The notes: generated by a model from the sequence alone, not told the origin. A stretch of 64,000 nucleotides of DNA from Bacillota bacterium (GCA_023401925.1 JAEXDA010000048.1:62001-126000), one strand, 5' to 3'; counted from the first letter of the stretch, positions 24,161 to 33,431 are shown. A program made the numbers and translations.

Positions 24161-25429
24161 TTATTTCTTCTCATTCAATCTTTGCATTTCGCTGGCAAAT
24201 TTTTCAGGTGTAACTTGGCCGGCGAAAATTTCCTGGACCAGGTTCAAGTGGGTATCCGCATCGGCGCCGCTTAGGAAAGTATCCCAGGCCAGCACAAAAC
24301 CGGTGGATGTCTTGACCAACTTGGAAATCTGAACGGTTAAAGCCGGAAGTTTGGACTCATCGGCTTTTACTTTCCAGGCCGGCAATAATGCGCCCAGTTG
24401 ATAACCAATCGTAGCCTGTTGTTCGGCGACGAATTTGGCTAACAGGGCGGCTTCTTTCGGATATTTGGTATCGGCGCTGACTGCGAAAGCATCGACTGCG
24501 CCGCCCAGGAAGCCATTAGCTTCCCCTTTGCCGCCGGTAAGTGCCGGGAAGTTTTTGACGACAATTTTTCCGACCACGGCCGGAGCCTCTTTTTCATTCA
24601 AGGAACCTCCAACCCAGCTGCCATTGTAGTACATCGCCGCTCTCCCCATCCGGAAATTGGCTTCGGATTCATCCCGGGTAATCCCCAGACATCCGCTGTC
24701 AAAAGCCCCCGCTTTCACCATCTGTTCCAAAAGGGCGGCGGACTGCACGAAGGCTGGTTGATTGAAACTGGCCTTTTTGGCCAAAGCATCATTGCATAAT
24801 TTGGAACCGGCGGTGCGGATCGCTAAGATATTTTGATAGAACATTCCCGGCCAGCGGTCTTTTTCTCCCACTTCAACCGGGGTAATTCCTTTGGCCTTGA
24901 ATACTTTGACCGCGGCGATCATTTGGTCGAAAGTTTCGGGAATCTTCACATTATATTTGGTAAAAAGCTCCTGATTGCAGAAAAGGACCCCGGCCCATAC
25001 CGAGAAAGGCATTGAATATACTTTCCCATTATAGGTCTGATTTTGTAAAGCGCCCCCTACTAAGCGATTCCTGGTGCCGTCTTTTAAATAAGGGGTTAAA
25101 TCCAGCAGTTTGCCGGCATCGACAAAAGGTTGGGTAAAGCCGCCGCCCCAGGTGAAGAAGACATCGGGCGCTTCATTGGCAGCGATGGCGGTTTTAATTT
25201 TGGTCTTATAGGTCTCATTTTCTACGGCGTCAACTTCCACTTTAATGTTGGGATAAGCCTTGTTGAATTTGGCAAGTACCTGGTCGATGGCAACTTTGTT
25301 GGCTTCAGCGGGAGTGGTCCATAAGTGCCAAAACTTTAGGGTAACTTTGGGGGCAGCATTTACGGATAGGCTCATCGTAACCAGCGTCACCAAAAGCAAC
25401 CCAATAACCGACAATCTAACTTTTTTCAT
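24161..25429 (-). CDS. Extracellular sugar-binding protein, family 1
   Basis: This 422-residue solute-binding protein of a CUT1 ABC system has a signal peptide (about 1-26, cleaved after SVNAA). The mature protein begins PKVTLKFWHLWTTPAE. There is no lipobox cysteine, so it should be free in the periplasm, as in diderm bacteria; monoderm Firmicutes normally use a lipoprotein. Family blocks include ANEAPDVFFTWGGG near 95 and GRAAMYYNGSW near 265. I use the ATG at 25429 because AGGAGGAG lies 4 bases upstream. It is the first gene of the transport operon. Confidence 0.93.
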   Translation of the reverse strand: MKKVRLSVIGLLLVTLVTMSLSVNAAPKVTLKFWHLWTTPAEANKVAIDQVLAKFNKAYPNIKVEVDAVENETYKTKIKTAIAANEAPDVFFTWGGGFTQPFVDAGKLLDLTPYLKDGTRNRLVGGALQNQTYNGKVYSMPFSVWAGVLFCNQELFTKYNVKIPETFDQMIAAVKVFKAKGITPVEVGEKDRWPGMFYQNILAIRTAGSKLCNDALAKKASFNQPAFVQSAALLEQMVKAGAFDSGCLGITRDESEANFRMGRAAMYYNGSWVGGSLNEKEAPAVVGKIVVKNFPALTGGKGEANGFLGGAVDAFAVSADTKYPKEAALLAKFVAEQQATIGYQLGALLPAWKVKADESKLPALTVQISKLVKTSTGFVLAWDTFLSGADADTHLNLVQEIFAGQVTPEKFASEMQRLNEKK

Positions 25430-25829
25430 TTTACTCCTCCTCATTTTGGATGGCTCTCCGGCCATCTTTTTCACGAAGGCTCTCTGTGAGGTGAAACAAG
25501 CCAGTAAGTTTATTAAGCCCTTATTAAAGATAATTGAAATTTTCAAAGAGTACAAGGCAACTATTTTACTAAATTAGTCACTATTTTTACATTTACTGCG
25601 GTGGAGCCGGGAAAAGATGATGGAACACTGGGGAAGTTACTTCTACTGGGGCGAAGCCGCCAAGATCAAAAAACCTGAAACCGCCGGTCTTGGTCCGATT
25701 GCGGCGCAAAGTTCGTTGGTAATTATCTGAGTTAACTCTTCAGGCAGTTGTTTCATGAGTTGTTGCGGTTCATGAATCGAGTAAAGGTCATTGGAAAAAT
25801 GTTGTATCCATGTTGCCTAAAACACTGTC
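25430..25829 (-). promoter_or_regulatory. Upstream region of the sugar operon with palindrome
   Basis: A perfect 13-base palindrome, TTGAAATTTTCAA (25534-25546), lies about 105 bases upstream of the binding-protein start. It is a candidate site for the AraC-type regulator encoded at 26305. No convincing -35/-10 pair was found. The stretch 25600-25829 shows nothing recognisable. Confidence 0.3.
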
Positions 25830-26154
25830 TGAACCAGGATTTCACAGATTTTCCAGATTGGACGGATTTTTGTTGCTGCTAGGTATTTTGTTCTTAAAAG
25901 CGTTACACCTGAGCTTATTGTTTATTGCTTAAGATGAATACAGAAATAGAATCTTTAATCTATGTAATCCGCGCCTTTGAAAAAGGCGATCAATCCTGAC
26001 TAATCCTGGTTCAATCCCCTATTTATCCGGCACTTACCAGTAGGCATTCATACCATTCAACCCCAATTAATCGTGTACATCCAAATTAATCTGACATCTT
26101 TGAAAAAGCCAGCCGATTCATCCTGACTAATCCTGGTTCAATCCCGCATTTATC
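25830..26154. repeat. AATCCTGGTTCA inverted and direct repeats
   Basis: TGAACCAGGATT (25830-25841) and AATCCTGGTTCA (26002-26013) form an inverted pair about 184 bases apart. A 34-base segment beginning TCCTGACTAATCCTGG is repeated directly at 25994-26027 and 26121-26154 with two mismatches. There is no coding capacity. It looks like a decayed interspersed repeat with a partial second copy. Confidence 0.55.
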
Positions 26155-26187
26155 TCGACCTCCGGTATTATATATTTGCGCCTTTCC

Positions 26188-26330
26188 GGAGAGTCATTTT
26201 TATTCTCCCGAGAATGATTTTTATTCTCCGGAGGATCTCCCTCACTCTCCGGAGAGTGATTTTCATTCTCCCGAGGATCTCCCTCACTCTCCGGAGAGTG
26301 ATTTTCATTCTCCCGAGGATGATTCATTTC
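26188..26330. repeat. 42 bp tandem hairpin repeat overlapping the regulator's 3' end
   Basis: Two exact 42-base copies (26231-26272 and 26273-26314) begin GAGGATCTCCCTCACTCTCC. Imperfect partial copies flank them. Each unit can fold as GGAGAGTG-atttt-CATTCTCC. The array covers the last codons of the response-regulator gene (which stops at 26305). A 71-residue acidic repeat peptide can be read across it on the minus strand but looks like a by-product. Confidence 0.75.
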
Positions 26331-27543
26331 TTTTATAATCATATACCGACACTCCGGTATATTTTTTAAAACAAATCCCGAAATAGTGAGGATCGGTGAT
26401 TCCGACCGCCTCCGCCACCTGGTATGCTTTTAAATCGGTATTTTTTATCAGTTGGATCGCCTTTTTCATGCGGATATCGGTCAGATACTCCACGAACGTC
26501 CGGTGGACTTCCTGACGGAAAACCCTGCTTAAATAACTGGGATTCATATAAAAGCTTTGGGCCACCTTTCCCAAAGAAAGCTCCGGGTCCCGGTAGTGTT
26601 CGTTTAAATAATGCCGGATATCCTGAATGATTTTACTGGTTTTGTTATTCTTACAGGCATTGGATTGCAAAGCGTTACAAGCTTCCTGATAAGCAAGGCG
26701 CATATTCTCCAGTCCCTGATGAGGCTGGCCTTCTCCGATACAAACATAAATCCCACCGGGCAACCGGCTCAATGGTGGTTCTTGGGTCCCCTCCCGGCAA
26801 CCACCGGCTTCCTCGGGATTCTCCCGGTATACCAGCACCGTTCTTTGGTGATCATCCAAAAAAACCGTCACCCGGCTCTCGCCGGCAAACTGTTCACGGA
26901 TGAGCTCATAACACTCGATTTGGAATGCGCGCTTTCCCTCGAAAGTCAAATCTTGGTCCGCCGAGGGCTCCACCACCCCGACCCGAAAAGAGGCCGTCAG
27001 GTCGTCGGGAATATTATAATCCCGGAGTCTTTTCTCAAGTTCACCGGCTTCAAAATCCCGCACCAACAGTTCTTGAAAGAATTTTTCTTTTAATAAGGGC
27101 AAACTTTCCCGGAACTTCTCTTTCAAGAGGCAATATTCAGCGAACTGTGTTTTTTCCTCTTCCATGAGAGACTTGATTTTCAGCGCTACTTTGGTGATTT
27201 CATCATCATTGATCGGTTTCAAAATGTAATCGGCCACTCCCGCCTTGATACTGCGCCGGGCGTATTCAAAATCTTCATATCCGGTGACGATCACCACTTT
27301 GGTCCGGGGATAGCGGGCCACAATTACTTCAGCCAGCTCGATTCCATCCATTGAAGGCATGCAAATATCGGTAAAGACAATATCCGGCGTTAGTTTGGCG
27401 ATTAACTCCAAAGCCTGTGGAGCCGATGCCGCCTCCCCCACAATTTGCATGCCCAGGTCCGTCCAATTCACGCACTTTCGCAACAAATCCCGAACTAAGG
27501 GCTCATCATCGACGATCAGCACTTTCAAAAACCCATGGTTCAT
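26305..27543 (-). CDS. YesN-type response regulator (REC + AraC HTH)
   Basis: This 412-residue regulator has a receiver domain at about 6-125 with acidic pocket VDDEP, phospho-acceptor in VFTDICMPSMDG near residue 57 and lysine in YILKPIND near 107. The variable middle region spans about 140-290. Two AraC-type helix-turn-helix motifs lie at the C terminus (about 310-405; LGKVAQSFYMNPSYLSRVFR and AEAVGITDPHYFGICFKKYT). Overlap of 4 bases (ATGA) with the kinase gene shows coupling. It probably activates the neighbouring sugar ABC-GH94 genes. The last few residues (ESSSGE) are encoded inside a tandem repeat. Confidence 0.92.
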   Translation of the reverse strand: MNHGFLKVLIVDDEPLVRDLLRKCVNWTDLGMQIVGEAASAPQALELIAKLTPDIVFTDICMPSMDGIELAEVIVARYPRTKVVIVTGYEDFEYARRSIKAGVADYILKPINDDEITKVALKIKSLMEEEKTQFAEYCLLKEKFRESLPLLKEKFFQELLVRDFEAGELEKRLRDYNIPDDLTASFRVGVVEPSADQDLTFEGKRAFQIECYELIREQFAGESRVTVFLDDHQRTVLVYRENPEEAGGCREGTQEPPLSRLPGGIYVCIGEGQPHQGLENMRLAYQEACNALQSNACKNNKTSKIIQDIRHYLNEHYRDPELSLGKVAQSFYMNPSYLSRVFRQEVHRTFVEYLTDIRMKKAIQLIKNTDLKAYQVAEAVGITDPHYFGICFKKYTGVSVYDYKRNESSSGE

Positions 27544-29351
27544 TCGAAAGCTCCTTCCAGGGGTATGTTGATGGTAATGACGGTTCCTTTGCCCAACGCA
27601 GTGGAAATCTCGAAAATATCTTCAAACCCGTAAAATATCCGCAGCCTTTCGATGGTTCCTCGTAAGCCGAAACTGAGACTTTCAAGCACGGGCCTGTCCC
27701 TTCGGGACAAGGGCGTGCCATTCCCGGACCTACCGGTATCCTTTCCGGAGCTGTCCATGATTTGCTGTAAACGTTCGCAGGTCATCCCCACCCCGTCATC
27801 GGCCACGGACAACTTTAAAAAGCCCTTTTCCAATTTGGCGCCAACCGTAATCCGGCCCGGTTTCCCCAGGGGCTTGATTCCGTGATAGAGGGCATTTTCC
27901 ACCAGCGGTTGCAATACCAGCTTCAAAACTTGATACGGCAGCGCTTCTTGCTGGATATCGTAGAGCGCCGCAAAAATGTCTCCGTAACGGACTTGCTGAA
28001 TGATTAAATAATTTTTGACGATCTCGATCTCCTCGGCCACTGTTATGATTTGCCTGCCTTTGCTAAGGCTGATCCGGTAATAACTGCCCAGAGCCTTCAT
28101 CACGGTATACACATCCCGGCTCCTGCCGGATAAGGCCAGAGAACTGATGGCATCAAAGGTATTGTAAAGAAAATGCGGTTTGATTTGGGCCTGCAACACT
28201 TCCAGCTCGGTTTGACGGATAATTTTTTGTTCCTCAACCGTCCGCTCAAGCAGGCTTTGAATCTCCTGAATCATGACGTTATAGCCATCTTTAAGCTTAC
28301 CAATCTCATCCTGGCCGGTTTCAAAATGCACCATTTCAAAATGGCCGTTTTTGACATCCTGCATCGATTGTAGCAATTTATGGATGGGGGTGGCAATCAA
28401 CCTGGAAATCAGCATCGAACCGAAGAAAATCAATAAACTGTTCAAGCCGATCATGATGAATATCACCAGGCCAAAAGCTCTTATTTCCCGGGAAAGCTCA
28501 TCAAAAGGGATCATGCTGATAATCCGCCAGCCGTATTTGTTAACGAAACTCGCTATCAAATAAAGCTTACCGTCGTATTTCCGGGTGATGGCATGATAGC
28601 CTTTTAAGGTTGCTCCATGAATGTGCTTGATGTCCAAATCTTTGATTTCGTTAACTTTGACGATATCCTGATCACGCTCGTCTTTCAGGATGATACTGGA
28701 TAAATATTGATTATCAACGCCGGTCAAGGAGCGCACCAATAATTTGCTGGATAGATTGACAATTAATATTCCGAGCGGCTTTTGGGTATCCAAATCATTG
28801 ACGACCCGGATCAACGAAATATACCGGTCATTGGATAAATTATTACTAAAAACATCACCGGCATTGGCTTTCAGCAAATAGCCGCCTTTGCGCTGAAATA
28901 TCTCCTGATACCAGGGAATTTCCCGGATATACCGGTACTTAAAGGTCTTTACCGTTAATTGGTCGGCTCCGTAACGGTTTCCCTGATTGTCAAAGAGATA
29001 AACCGCTGAAACCAAGGGGGAAGACTCCATCAAATTAATGAAATAACGATTGACATTGCGCTGCAGACTCAAGGTAGGATTTCGTAAACAACCCTGGACT
29101 CTCGCATCCGCAAGAACGGTCTTGGATAAATTGTTGGTATTTTCAATTAAAGTATCCACATTGGCATTGATGGAGCCCAGCATTTGAAAAGATACATTGC
29201 TGATTTTACGGGACATATATTTTGAATTAATGCGATAATAACATACGCCACTGATAGCGATGGAGATGGTTAACAGAATCAGATAATACAAAGCAATCTT
29301 GGTGCTGATCTTCGTATCTTTCAATAGTTTCCCGACGAATTGGATTTTCAT
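27540..29351 (-). CDS. YesM-type sensor histidine kinase
   Basis: This 603-residue membrane kinase has a first membrane helix at about 18-38, an extracytoplasmic sensor of about 240 residues, and a second helix at about 285-305. HAMP (about 310-360), a His_kinase domain with QAQIKPHFLYNTFDAISS (histidine near residue 395) and a HATPase domain with VENALYHGIKP and DDGVGM follow. It phosphorylates the regulator encoded downstream. I choose the ATG at 29351 (GGAG 8 bases upstream) rather than a longer frame that would run into the thioesterase gene. Sensing of a sugar or binding-protein complex is inferred from the locus. Confidence 0.9.
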   Translation of the reverse strand: MKIQFVGKLLKDTKISTKIALYYLILLTISIAISGVCYYRINSKYMSRKISNVSFQMLGSINANVDTLIENTNNLSKTVLADARVQGCLRNPTLSLQRNVNRYFINLMESSPLVSAVYLFDNQGNRYGADQLTVKTFKYRYIREIPWYQEIFQRKGGYLLKANAGDVFSNNLSNDRYISLIRVVNDLDTQKPLGILIVNLSSKLLVRSLTGVDNQYLSSIILKDERDQDIVKVNEIKDLDIKHIHGATLKGYHAITRKYDGKLYLIASFVNKYGWRIISMIPFDELSREIRAFGLVIFIMIGLNSLLIFFGSMLISRLIATPIHKLLQSMQDVKNGHFEMVHFETGQDEIGKLKDGYNVMIQEIQSLLERTVEEQKIIRQTELEVLQAQIKPHFLYNTFDAISSLALSGRSRDVYTVMKALGSYYRISLSKGRQIITVAEEIEIVKNYLIIQQVRYGDIFAALYDIQQEALPYQVLKLVLQPLVENALYHGIKPLGKPGRITVGAKLEKGFLKLSVADDGVGMTCERLQQIMDSSGKDTGRSGNGTPLSRRDRPVLESLSFGLRGTIERLRIFYGFEDIFEISTALGKGTVITINIPLEGAFE

Positions 29352-29454
29352 TTTTTCGACTCCAGTCCGGCTAACATACTGAGCCTTTATGCGATGGGAT
29401 AAAACGCTCATATCCTTCCGGCTAAAAAACAATCCATTATGCTTCATCGATTTT

Positions 29455-29880
29455 TTATGCTGATCTTTCAAAAACCTCCACCAAAAAAGGGGGTATTTTA
29501 GCCGGTCGATTTCCCTTGGCTATATTTACGCAAAGCATGGTAATATCGGCCTCCGCCACCAGGACCTCTTTTGTTTCCGCCATTTTGGATATCTCGTAAC
29601 CCAGCAGCAGCTTAATTTTATCGATTTCCTTAATCCATACCTTGACGGTTAACGAATCCTCGAAAAGAGCCGGCGCTTTATAGGTTATATTGACATGGAT
29701 CGGCATAAAACTGATGCCGTCTTCTTCGATCATCCGGGTCAAAGGTTTGTAAATCGCGCTAATCCATTCTACCCGCGCCATTTCCAACCATTCCAAATGT
29801 TTCGCGTAATAGGCTACCCCCGTGACGTCGGTATCGGCCAAATAAACTTTTTTTGAGATCGCAAATTTTTGGGGTTCCAT
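29455..29880 (-). CDS. YbgC/FadM-type acyl-CoA thioesterase
   Basis: This 141-residue hot-dog fold protein of the 4HBT type has the active-site stretch YLADTDVTGVAYYAKHLEWL (residues 14-33), with aspartate as nucleophile/base, and a basic C terminus. Members hydrolyse short acyl-CoA or acyl-ACP thioesters; some associate with the cell envelope. The ATG has AAGGAG 6 bases upstream. It stands alone between the CBS-protein terminator and the sensor kinase. The physiological substrate cannot be told. Confidence 0.85.
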   Translation of the reverse strand: MEPQKFAISKKVYLADTDVTGVAYYAKHLEWLEMARVEWISAIYKPLTRMIEEDGISFMPIHVNITYKAPALFEDSLTVKVWIKEIDKIKLLLGYEISKMAETKEVLVAEADITMLCVNIAKGNRPAKIPPFLVEVFERSA

Positions 29881-30004
29881 ATTCTTCTCCTTATCAATAA
29901 AAAAGATATACCATAATACGGATCAATTCTGCCGTATCCAGTATATCTTTCAAAGCGGAAGAAATCAAGAAAACATCCGCCTGCCAACTCAATCATCTGA
30001 TGAA

Positions 30005-30042
30005 GGAAAACCTGCTTTCCGAAAAGGAGCAGGTTTTTGGTC
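30005..30042. terminator. Bidirectional terminator after the CBS gene
   Basis: AAAACCTGCT and AGCAGGTTTTT form a stem with T-runs on both strands. It lies just past the stop of the CBS-domain gene on the minus strand. Confidence 0.8.
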
Positions 30043-30060
30043 TACAACGTGGATTGAGAC

Positions 30061-30480
30061 TTATTGACTGGCCGCTATTTTACGGGGGAGTTTCGCATAA
30101 TACTCAATGATTTCCCGGCGTCGGATGATTCCGATAAAAATATCCCCGTCATCAACAACCGGAATAAAGTTTTGAGTTATGGCCAGGGATAACAAATCTT
30201 CAATTTCCGCGCTAATCCGCACGGCATTATTGATAACCCTTCTGGGTACTTCGGAAAGCAAAATTCTTTCGGTACCGCCAAAAGTGAGTCCCGGAGTATT
30301 CTTCATCTTCCAGAGCAAGTCGCCTTCGGTAATGGTCCCGGCATATTCGCCTTTTTCAGAAAGCAACGGTACGGCCGTATAACGGTGATATTCCATTTTC
30401 TCCAAAGCCTGCCGCATCGTGCAATTCACCGGTAAACACACCACTTCTTTTTTGGGGATTAAGAAAAAAGCAATATTCAT
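30061..30480 (-). CDS. Tandem CBS-domain protein
   Basis: This 139-residue cytosolic protein consists only of two CBS motifs (about 8-58 and 75-130), with HRYTAVPLLSEKGEYAGTIT and NFIPVVDDGDIFIGIIRRRE marking the nucleotide-binding edges. Stand-alone CBS proteins of this size in Firmicutes bind adenine nucleotides, and some bind c-di-AMP (CbpB type); whether this one does is unknown. ATG with GGAG site, own terminator. It lies between the inositol-phosphatase-family gene and the thioesterase. Confidence 0.82.
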   Translation of the reverse strand: MNIAFFLIPKKEVVCLPVNCTMRQALEKMEYHRYTAVPLLSEKGEYAGTITEGDLLWKMKNTPGLTFGGTERILLSEVPRRVINNAVRISAEIEDLLSLAITQNFIPVVDDGDIFIGIIRRREIIEYYAKLPRKIAASQ

Positions 30481-30622
30481 TCAGTTATCTCCTTCAGTTA
30501 TCTCCTCCAAAGACATCTAACGAAACTCTCTAAAAAAAGTTGCGCCGCAGTATAGTATTTTATGCCCCGACCTTGAGAAATTCCCTTCGCAAATTCGGGT
30601 TCCGGTTGTCTTTGATGAGCCG

Positions 30623-31405
30623 TTACGCTTGAATGGATTCTCCCTGAACGATCTCACGAAGCTGTTGGTGCACCTTACCATTGGAAGCGAAAAAGCCGGT
30701 ATCCTTGTGGGTAAGGGTTTCCCCCTGCAAATTGGTAATCATGCCGCCAGCCTCCATCACGATACAAGCCCCGGCTGCAAAGTCCCAGGGATGATCATCG
30801 AATTCCACAATGCCATCGCGCACTCCTTCAGCCAAATAGGTTAATTGCCGGACCGAAGTTCCAAACATCCGAAGGCTGAATGTATGCATCGCTATCTCCT
30901 GTAAAATTTGAACTTCCCGAACAGGGGCTTTTTTAATGCCGGAATCGAACGAGACCATGCACTCCACTAAATTTTGGCAATCGGACACCTTTATTTTCCG
31001 GCCGTTTTTATAAGCCCCATTCCCATATTCGGCGACATACAATTCTTCTGAAACGGGGAGGTAAATCACTCCCGCCACAAAACGGCTTTGATGCGCCACA
31101 CCGATGGATACGCCGAACATATTGATACCGCGGATAAAATTATGTGTACCATCCAAAGGATCGATGATCCAAATATACTCGCTATCGCTATCGGGTCCAT
31201 TCCGACCGCCCTCTTCACCGATGAAACCGTGGCCCGGATACTTGCCCTTTATTTTCGAGACAATCAACCGCTCCGCTTCTTTATCGACATTGGTCACCAG
31301 ACTCTGATCAACTTTTCTTTCAATTCGAAGCCCGCTATTGCCAAAGTTAGCTTTTAACAGCGCTCCTGCTTCCAAAGCCGCTTGTACGGTAATCAGTTCA
31401 CTCAT
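30623..31405 (-). CDS. Inositol monophosphatase family protein
   Basis: This 260-residue Mg-dependent phosphatase has family motifs FIGEEGG near residue 60, WIIDPLDGTHNFIRG near 85, and HPWDFAAGACIVMEAGG near 205, which together give the three-metal site. Members act on myo-inositol phosphates, fructose 1,6-bisphosphate or 3'-phosphoadenosine phosphate; sequence alone does not separate these. The ATG has a GGGAG site. Single gene between the DUF4015 protein and the CBS protein. Confidence 0.9.
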   Translation of the reverse strand: MSELITVQAALEAGALLKANFGNSGLRIERKVDQSLVTNVDKEAERLIVSKIKGKYPGHGFIGEEGGRNGPDSDSEYIWIIDPLDGTHNFIRGINMFGVSIGVAHQSRFVAGVIYLPVSEELYVAEYGNGAYKNGRKIKVSDCQNLVECMVSFDSGIKKAPVREVQILQEIAMHTFSLRMFGTSVRQLTYLAEGVRDGIVEFDDHPWDFAAGACIVMEAGGMITNLQGETLTHKDTGFFASNGKVHQQLREIVQGESIQA

Positions 31406-31457
31406 TCAATCTCACTCCCGGTCATTATGATAAACGTGATATCTTTAGGTACATAAT

Positions 31458-33431
31458 TTACTTACTCTTCCCGGCGGCTTGCTGGTTTAAAAAGGTTTCT
31501 ACCGGCTTGGTTACCATATAATAGCGGTTGGAGTAATCCCAAAGGGTAAATCCGGGAGAGTTTGTCGCCAAATTGCCCTGGATTTGACGTAACAAATAAT
31601 CCGTGTAAACGGGCGGCGTCATATTGAGTTCTTTGCCGAGCCTGAAAGCCTGGATATAAGGACGGACCACACTTTTCCCCCCCGTTATCGCGTAGGCCCG
31701 GTTGGTTCCGTCAAGATAAATCCGGCGGGCCCGTTCCAGGTAATCGAATTCCGGCAAAAATTTACTTGGAAAATGCGATGGATAAAACATGGGACAAATG
31801 ACATCCACATAATCACTGATGGCTTCCAAATTTTGACCATTTAAGCTGATCGAACGGCACCAACAGCTAAAACCGTAAAGGTCGGTGCTGATCGGAATTG
31901 TAATTTTCTGACGGACAAAAACCAGAAATGACTCCAGCGCATCGGCTTTTTCCGCTCCTTCCGGACGATACCGGAAAGCTATCCTTGAAATTTCGCCGTC
32001 CGTTGGAAACCGGATGTAATCAAACTGAATCTCATCAATCCCCAGGGACTGCAGTTCCTCGGCAATGGCCCGGTTATATTCCCAGACGCCTTCGCTATAG
32101 GGATCGACCCAGTATTCCTTGGTATTCCAAGGCTTATTGATTGCTTTATCCCATAATGCATATTTGAAATTCTGATACTCAAAAAGCTTCGGATCCTGAA
32201 AAGTCACAATTCTGCCAATTACATAAATTCCATTTTGCTTCGCTTTGCGCAGCAATTCATCCATTTTAATACCATTGCGGCGCACCGCCATCATCTGCCG
32301 CGGTTGGACCAGCTTGCTATCATAGGTGAGCATGCCGAAATCATCTTTGCAATCTACCACCAATGAATTGAGACCGCTGCGCTTTAAAAACTGAATTTTT
32401 TGATCCAGGCTGCTTCCATAAGCTTTATCGGAACGGAGGTAAATTCCGTAACGACCTGCGGCTACACGCAGGCGGGCCTTCTTGGCGGGATCCATCTCAA
32501 GAGGAAGACGCTTTAAGGGGTTATCAAATACTAAGTCGCTCTCTGCAACGATTGGGGTCCTGATTGGCTTGAAATCCGTTGGAGCGTTTGGGAGGGCGAC
32601 ATTTTGAATCGCTTCACTTTTCCCATCCGGGGCATCCTTTTGGCTGGGCGTGATCTCATCGCTTGCTGTTGCAAATGGATCCATTACTTTTAGATTATTT
32701 ATTTTTTCAGCGCTCCGGCGATCTTTACTCATCCGGTAAACGGTCTGTCCAAAACCGCAACGAAACAAGATGCGTTCCGGGTCGTCTTTAGGGTAGGCCA
32801 GGGCCGAAATTTCATCCCAATAATCAGCGCCCTGATAAAAAAATTTGAGTTCCCTCGAAATATTACTCCAGCTTTGACCCAGGTCACGGGTTTCAAAAAT
32901 TCCTGCAAAAGAAGTCCCAAGGAGTATGGTCTTTTGATCAACCGGTGATAAAGCCACCGCCGTCAGATACGCGCCTTCGGGAATAGGACGTTTACGGGCG
33001 ACAAGCTCCCAGGTTTTTCCATAATTTTCGGATAGATAAATTTGGCTGGCTGTAAGGACTGCCACTCTTGCAGAATTTAGCGGATCAACTCCCAGGGCCA
33101 CCAGATGGCGGACTTGTTCTTCATGGTAAGGATAAATTCTTTTTTTGGGTAAACCGTTGTTCCTGGGACTCCAGCTCTTCCCGGCATCGCTTGAAAAAAG
33201 AAAACCCGTTTTGCGTGAAAGGCCATAAGCAATGTTGGTATCGGCCTGCAAGAATGTTTCCGGCTGAAACATGCTCTCCTCAACACCATTGTCTTTTTGA
33301 TTGTTTATCGCATCCCTATTGATTGGAGAGGCGTTTTCACTCCGGTCATTTTCTCCCAGTATGGCACCTCCGGTTGATGAAACAATCATTGCAATAAAAA
33401 AAGCCATCATCAGCCATTTATGTTTTTGCAA
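31458..33431 (-). CDS. Secreted DUF4015 glycoside-hydrolase-like protein with propeller repeats
   Basis: This 657-residue protein has a signal peptide (about 1-25). Two or three BNR/YCF48-like beta-propeller blades follow at about 60-230 (FLFSSDAGKSWSPRN, IYLSENYGKTWELV, IFETRDLGQSWSNIS), then a disordered linker. A DUF4015 TIM-barrel domain (about 320-640) carries LVVDCKDDFGMLTY, EIQFDYIRFPTDGE and DYVDVICPMFYPSHF. DUF4015 is annotated as a putative glycosyl hydrolase, with no substrate known to me. The start is TTG with AAAGGAGG 7 bases upstream. The propeller-DUF4015 combination is unusual. Confidence 0.85.
   Translation of the reverse strand: MQKHKWLMMAFFIAMIVSSTGGAILGENDRSENASPINRDAINNQKDNGVEESMFQPETFLQADTNIAYGLSRKTGFLFSSDAGKSWSPRNNGLPKKRIYPYHEEQVRHLVALGVDPLNSARVAVLTASQIYLSENYGKTWELVARKRPIPEGAYLTAVALSPVDQKTILLGTSFAGIFETRDLGQSWSNISRELKFFYQGADYWDEISALAYPKDDPERILFRCGFGQTVYRMSKDRRSAEKINNLKVMDPFATASDEITPSQKDAPDGKSEAIQNVALPNAPTDFKPIRTPIVAESDLVFDNPLKRLPLEMDPAKKARLRVAAGRYGIYLRSDKAYGSSLDQKIQFLKRSGLNSLVVDCKDDFGMLTYDSKLVQPRQMMAVRRNGIKMDELLRKAKQNGIYVIGRIVTFQDPKLFEYQNFKYALWDKAINKPWNTKEYWVDPYSEGVWEYNRAIAEELQSLGIDEIQFDYIRFPTDGEISRIAFRYRPEGAEKADALESFLVFVRQKITIPISTDLYGFSCWCRSISLNGQNLEAISDYVDVICPMFYPSHFPSKFLPEFDYLERARRIYLDGTNRAYAITGGKSVVRPYIQAFRLGKELNMTPPVYTDYLLRQIQGNLATNSPGFTLWDYSNRYYMVTKPVETFLNQQAAGKSK

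Noticed and set aside
26127..26342. 71-residue acidic repeat peptide on the minus strand
   Set aside because: It lies wholly in a tandem DNA repeat and starts inside the regulator gene; repeat origin explains it better than selection.
26611..27093. 160-residue plus-strand frame
   Set aside because: It is antisense to the response regulator, which has complete receiver and AraC domains.
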